Shown one piece after another: positions 61,915 through 64,000 of a DNA stretch of 64,000 nucleotides. Each line of letters opens with the position of its first letter. Positions within the stretch are counted from its first letter, which is position 1. Source of the stretch: PALSA-693 sp963729695 (GTDB lineage Bacteria; Actinomycetota; Acidimicrobiia; Acidimicrobiales; Palsa-688). The notes under the pieces are model-generated. The model had not been told where the DNA came from. It was given only the letters and a program-made list of their open reading frames with translations, and made no database searches. The translations under genes were made by a program, and so were the position numbers. Location of the stretch: the NCBI GenBank assembly GCA_963729695.1, contig CAVSOT010000001.1, positions 558,001-622,000 on the forward strand. Direction: 5' to 3'.

Positions 61915-62830
61915 ATGACCATTTCTCCTGAAACGACCACGGACCGCCTGGACCGCCTCGAGGACGAGGCGGCCATACTCGACACGCTCTATCGGTACGG
62001 ACAGACCCTCGACCACGGGCCCTATTCGGACTGGGTCGACTGCTTCACCGAAGAGGCGATCTGGACAACACGCCGCCACGCCCACCTCCTCGCGGGGGCT
62101 GCCGAGCACCACGTCCAGGGTCGAACTGCCCTGGCTGAATTGGTGGCCGGATTTCCCCATCCGCCAGAGGCGTACCACAAGCACATGCTCATCGGGCCCC
62201 GGGTGGACCTGCATGGAGACCGGTGCCATACGACCAGCTACTTCCTGGCCGTTTCGGCGCACCAGACCGGACCCTACATCTTGGCCTTCGGACGGTACCT
62301 CGACCGTCTCGTTCGGTGCCCGGATGGGCGTTGGCGGTTCGAGGAGCGGATTGCGGAGATAGATGGCACCCACCCGCTACGCGAGCCGAACGTGGGTCCT
62401 GACGTCTCCCAGTCGCTCGCCATCGAGGAGATCAAGCGAATAAAGGGACGGTACTGCCGTTTTGTCGACACAAAGCAGTGGGAGGCGTTGGGAGATCTCT
62501 TCACGGAAACGGCCCAGATGCATATCGGTGCCGTCGGCGACGGCAACGTCATCGAAGGCCGGGACACCATCGTGGCGGGCATATCGCAACTGTTGGCGCC
62601 CTTGACGACCGTCCACGAGGCGGGCATGCCCGATATAGAGATCACCGGCGAGAACACGGCCAAGGGCACCTGGTCCATGTTCTCCATCCTGGAGGGCAAC
62701 TCCGAGCGCGGGTGCGGCAGAAAGCGAGCGGGCGTGGGGATACCACGACGACGTCTACGAGCAGGGTGCGGACGGCCGCTGGCGAATGCAGTCTGTGCGG
62801 ATCACCCGCCTCCACGCCGAACACCGCTAG
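61915..62830 (+). CDS. Two-domain NTF2/SnoaL-like protein, frameshifted near 62707
   Basis: Two SnoaL-like domains are fused. Domain 1 (residues 1-155) runs from EDEAAILDTLYRYGQTLDHG to GRWRFEERIAEIDGTHPL. Domain 2 (from residue 160) starts IKRIKGRYCRFVDTKQWEAL. At about 62707, after SILEGNSE, the frame changes and the expected end AWGYHDDVYEQGADGRWRMQ...TRLHAEHR follows to a stop at 62830. A single-base error or mutation is therefore likely. Without it the protein would be about 304 residues. Confidence 0.75.
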
Positions 62831-62868
62831 CCGGCGGACAACTTGTCGCCATCACGAAAGGAACAAGG

Positions 62869-63340
62869 GTGAATCCCCAACAGCTGACCGACCTCTACGA
62901 GATCCAGCGCCTGAAGGCCCGCTACTTCATGTTCCTTGATCGACGCGACTGGTCGTCCTGGCGACAGGTGTTCACCGAGGACGTCGAGGTCACTGTGTCG
63001 GACTCTCCGGTTCCGGAATTCAACGCCGAGTTCCAAGGTTCCACCATCGTCGGCGCCGACGCCCTCGTGGCGTACATGTCGCAGTTCGACCCGCCAGCGC
63101 GTCACCGTGCACCAAGGACACATGCCGGACATCTCGTTCGTCGACGACGACCACGCCACGGGAACGTGGGCCATGTCCAACTTTGTCGAGGACCCTGGGC
63201 GAGGGACGGCGCAACAAGCGTACGGTTACTACCACGACACCTACACACGCGAAACGGACGGGAAGTGGCGCATCGCGTCCATCCGGCTGGAGCACGTACG
63301 GCCGAACGTGCAAGTCACGCCCACAGTCCGCACCCCCTGA
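62869..63340 (+). CDS. NTF2/SnoaL-like protein, frameshifted near 63095
   Basis: Starts at GTG 62869 after AAGGAACAAGG: QQLTDLYEIQRLKARYFMFL, then DVEVTVSDSPVPEFNAEFQG. Near 63095 a shift is needed to continue as QRVTVHQGHMPDISFVDDDH, then YHDTYTRETDGKWRIASIRL, stop at 63340. The pattern resembles the decayed copy at 30.1 kb. With the shift repaired it is a normal 157-residue family member. Confidence 0.75.
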
Positions 63341-63505
63341 GATCGCCGGTCGCCTACCACGGTCCGCCAACCGGTTACACCGATGGTGCGGAGGAACAAT
63401 GGCAGCACGTCGTGGAGTCGATAACGCCGGCGGGCGCTCCGATCCGGAACAGGTGGTTTAGGATCTAAAAGGCTCTGACGTCGACGACAAGGGGGGATTC
63501 GAACG

Positions 63506-64000
63506 GTGACCGAAGCGCAGCCGTACTCGCTTGGGGCGTCGCCGGCTGAACTGGCTCGACTGGACGCCCAGGCAGCCAGTATCGCCGCACCCACCGCGTT
63601 CTTTCTGACGAGAGCAGGCATCGGGCCTGGTATCCGCGTGCTCGACCTGGGCACCGGCCTCGGACACGTGGCCTTCATGGTAAGAGAGCTCGTCGGACCG
63701 GAGGGCGAAGTCGTGGGAGTGGATCAGGCCGCACCCATGCTGGTCGTCGCCGAGGAGCGCCGACTGGCAGCCGTCGCCGAGAACATGCGATTCGTCGAGG
63801 CCGACGTCTGTCGCTATCGCGACCCAAAAGCGTTCGATGCAGTCGTCGGTCGGCTGATCCTGTTCCATCTCGCAGCACCGGCGGAGGTTCTCCGGCATCA
63901 CGTGGAAGCCCTTGAGGACGGCGGCGTGATGGTCATGATCGATTTCGACATAGGGTCGGCTCGGAGCCAACCACCGGTTGCCCTGTTTGACACAGCCTGC
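63506..64000 (+). CDS. Class I SAM-dependent methyltransferase, 3' end missing at window edge
   Basis: From GTG 63506 (GGGGGG ten bases upstream) the frame is open to the window end. It reads YSLGASPAELARLDAQAASI, then motif I GIRVLDLGTGLGHVAFMV, GEVVGVDQAAPMLVVAEER after beta-2, FVEADVC, and FDAVVGRLILFHLAAPAEVL (motif IV/post-IV). This is the standard SAM-binding Rossmann fold of small-molecule methyltransferases of the UbiE/Methyltransf_11/25 type. Acceptor unknown. Confidence 0.83.
   Translation, partial: MTEAQPYSLGASPAELARLDAQAASIAAPTAFFLTRAGIGPGIRVLDLGTGLGHVAFMVRELVGPEGEVVGVDQAAPMLVVAEERRLAAVAENMRFVEADVCRYRDPKAFDAVVGRLILFHLAAPAEVLRHHVEALEDGGVMVMIDFDIGSARSQPPVALFDTAC

Overview
The window looks like chromosomal DNA from a high-GC actinobacterium, probably an uncultured Acidimicrobiia-type lineage. 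This is inferred from GC-rich codon use, a NucS-type mismatch endonuclease, F420-type and Rieske/P450 oxidative enzymes, and many genes with a TANNNT box only 6-8 nt before an ATG/GTG, as in leaderless actinobacterial transcripts. No rRNA, CRISPR array or intact tRNA gene is visible.

Positions 1-39.6 kb are accessory DNA. The left part (1-17 kb) holds oxidative catabolism genes: an SDR cut by the window edge, an IS256 remnant, a KstD-like flavoprotein, a Rieske oxygenase, two GntR/FCD regulators, a second SDR, an F420/LLM oxidoreductase, a VOC protein, a zinc alcohol dehydrogenase, two P450s, a cupin and a branched-chain-amino-acid-type binding lipoprotein. The second part (17.2-39.6 kb) lies between two 52-bp direct repeats, each the 3' half of a tRNA-Asn gene, with a broken tyrosine integrase next to the left copy. 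I read it as a decayed integrated element. It carries four full-length amidohydrolase-2 proteins and one truncated copy, one intact and two broken D-aminoacylase-like proteins, a second binding lipoprotein, another zinc dehydrogenase, a phosphotransferase, and many gene and transposon fragments.

Positions 39.7-60 kb are conserved core chromosome. On the minus strand are rpoD-dnaG (ATGA overlap), ppdK, glyS and uppS-recO; a DinG-like helicase is on the plus strand; then a minus-strand HIT-phoH-ybeY-CBS/CNNM-era operon. After these come an uncharacterised repeat-containing protein, an AlpA/excisionase-type HTH protein divergent from a SAF(CpaB-like)-CpaE-like pair, a perfect bidirectional terminator, and nucS with a probable one-base frameshift at its clamp-binding C-terminus.

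Positions 60-64 kb carry a one-TM protein, three NTF2/SnoaL-like genes (two frameshifted) and the start of a methyltransferase, again with an accessory catabolic flavour. Several genes appear interrupted by single-base shifts, including nucS on the core side, so some breaks may be assembly errors rather than decay.
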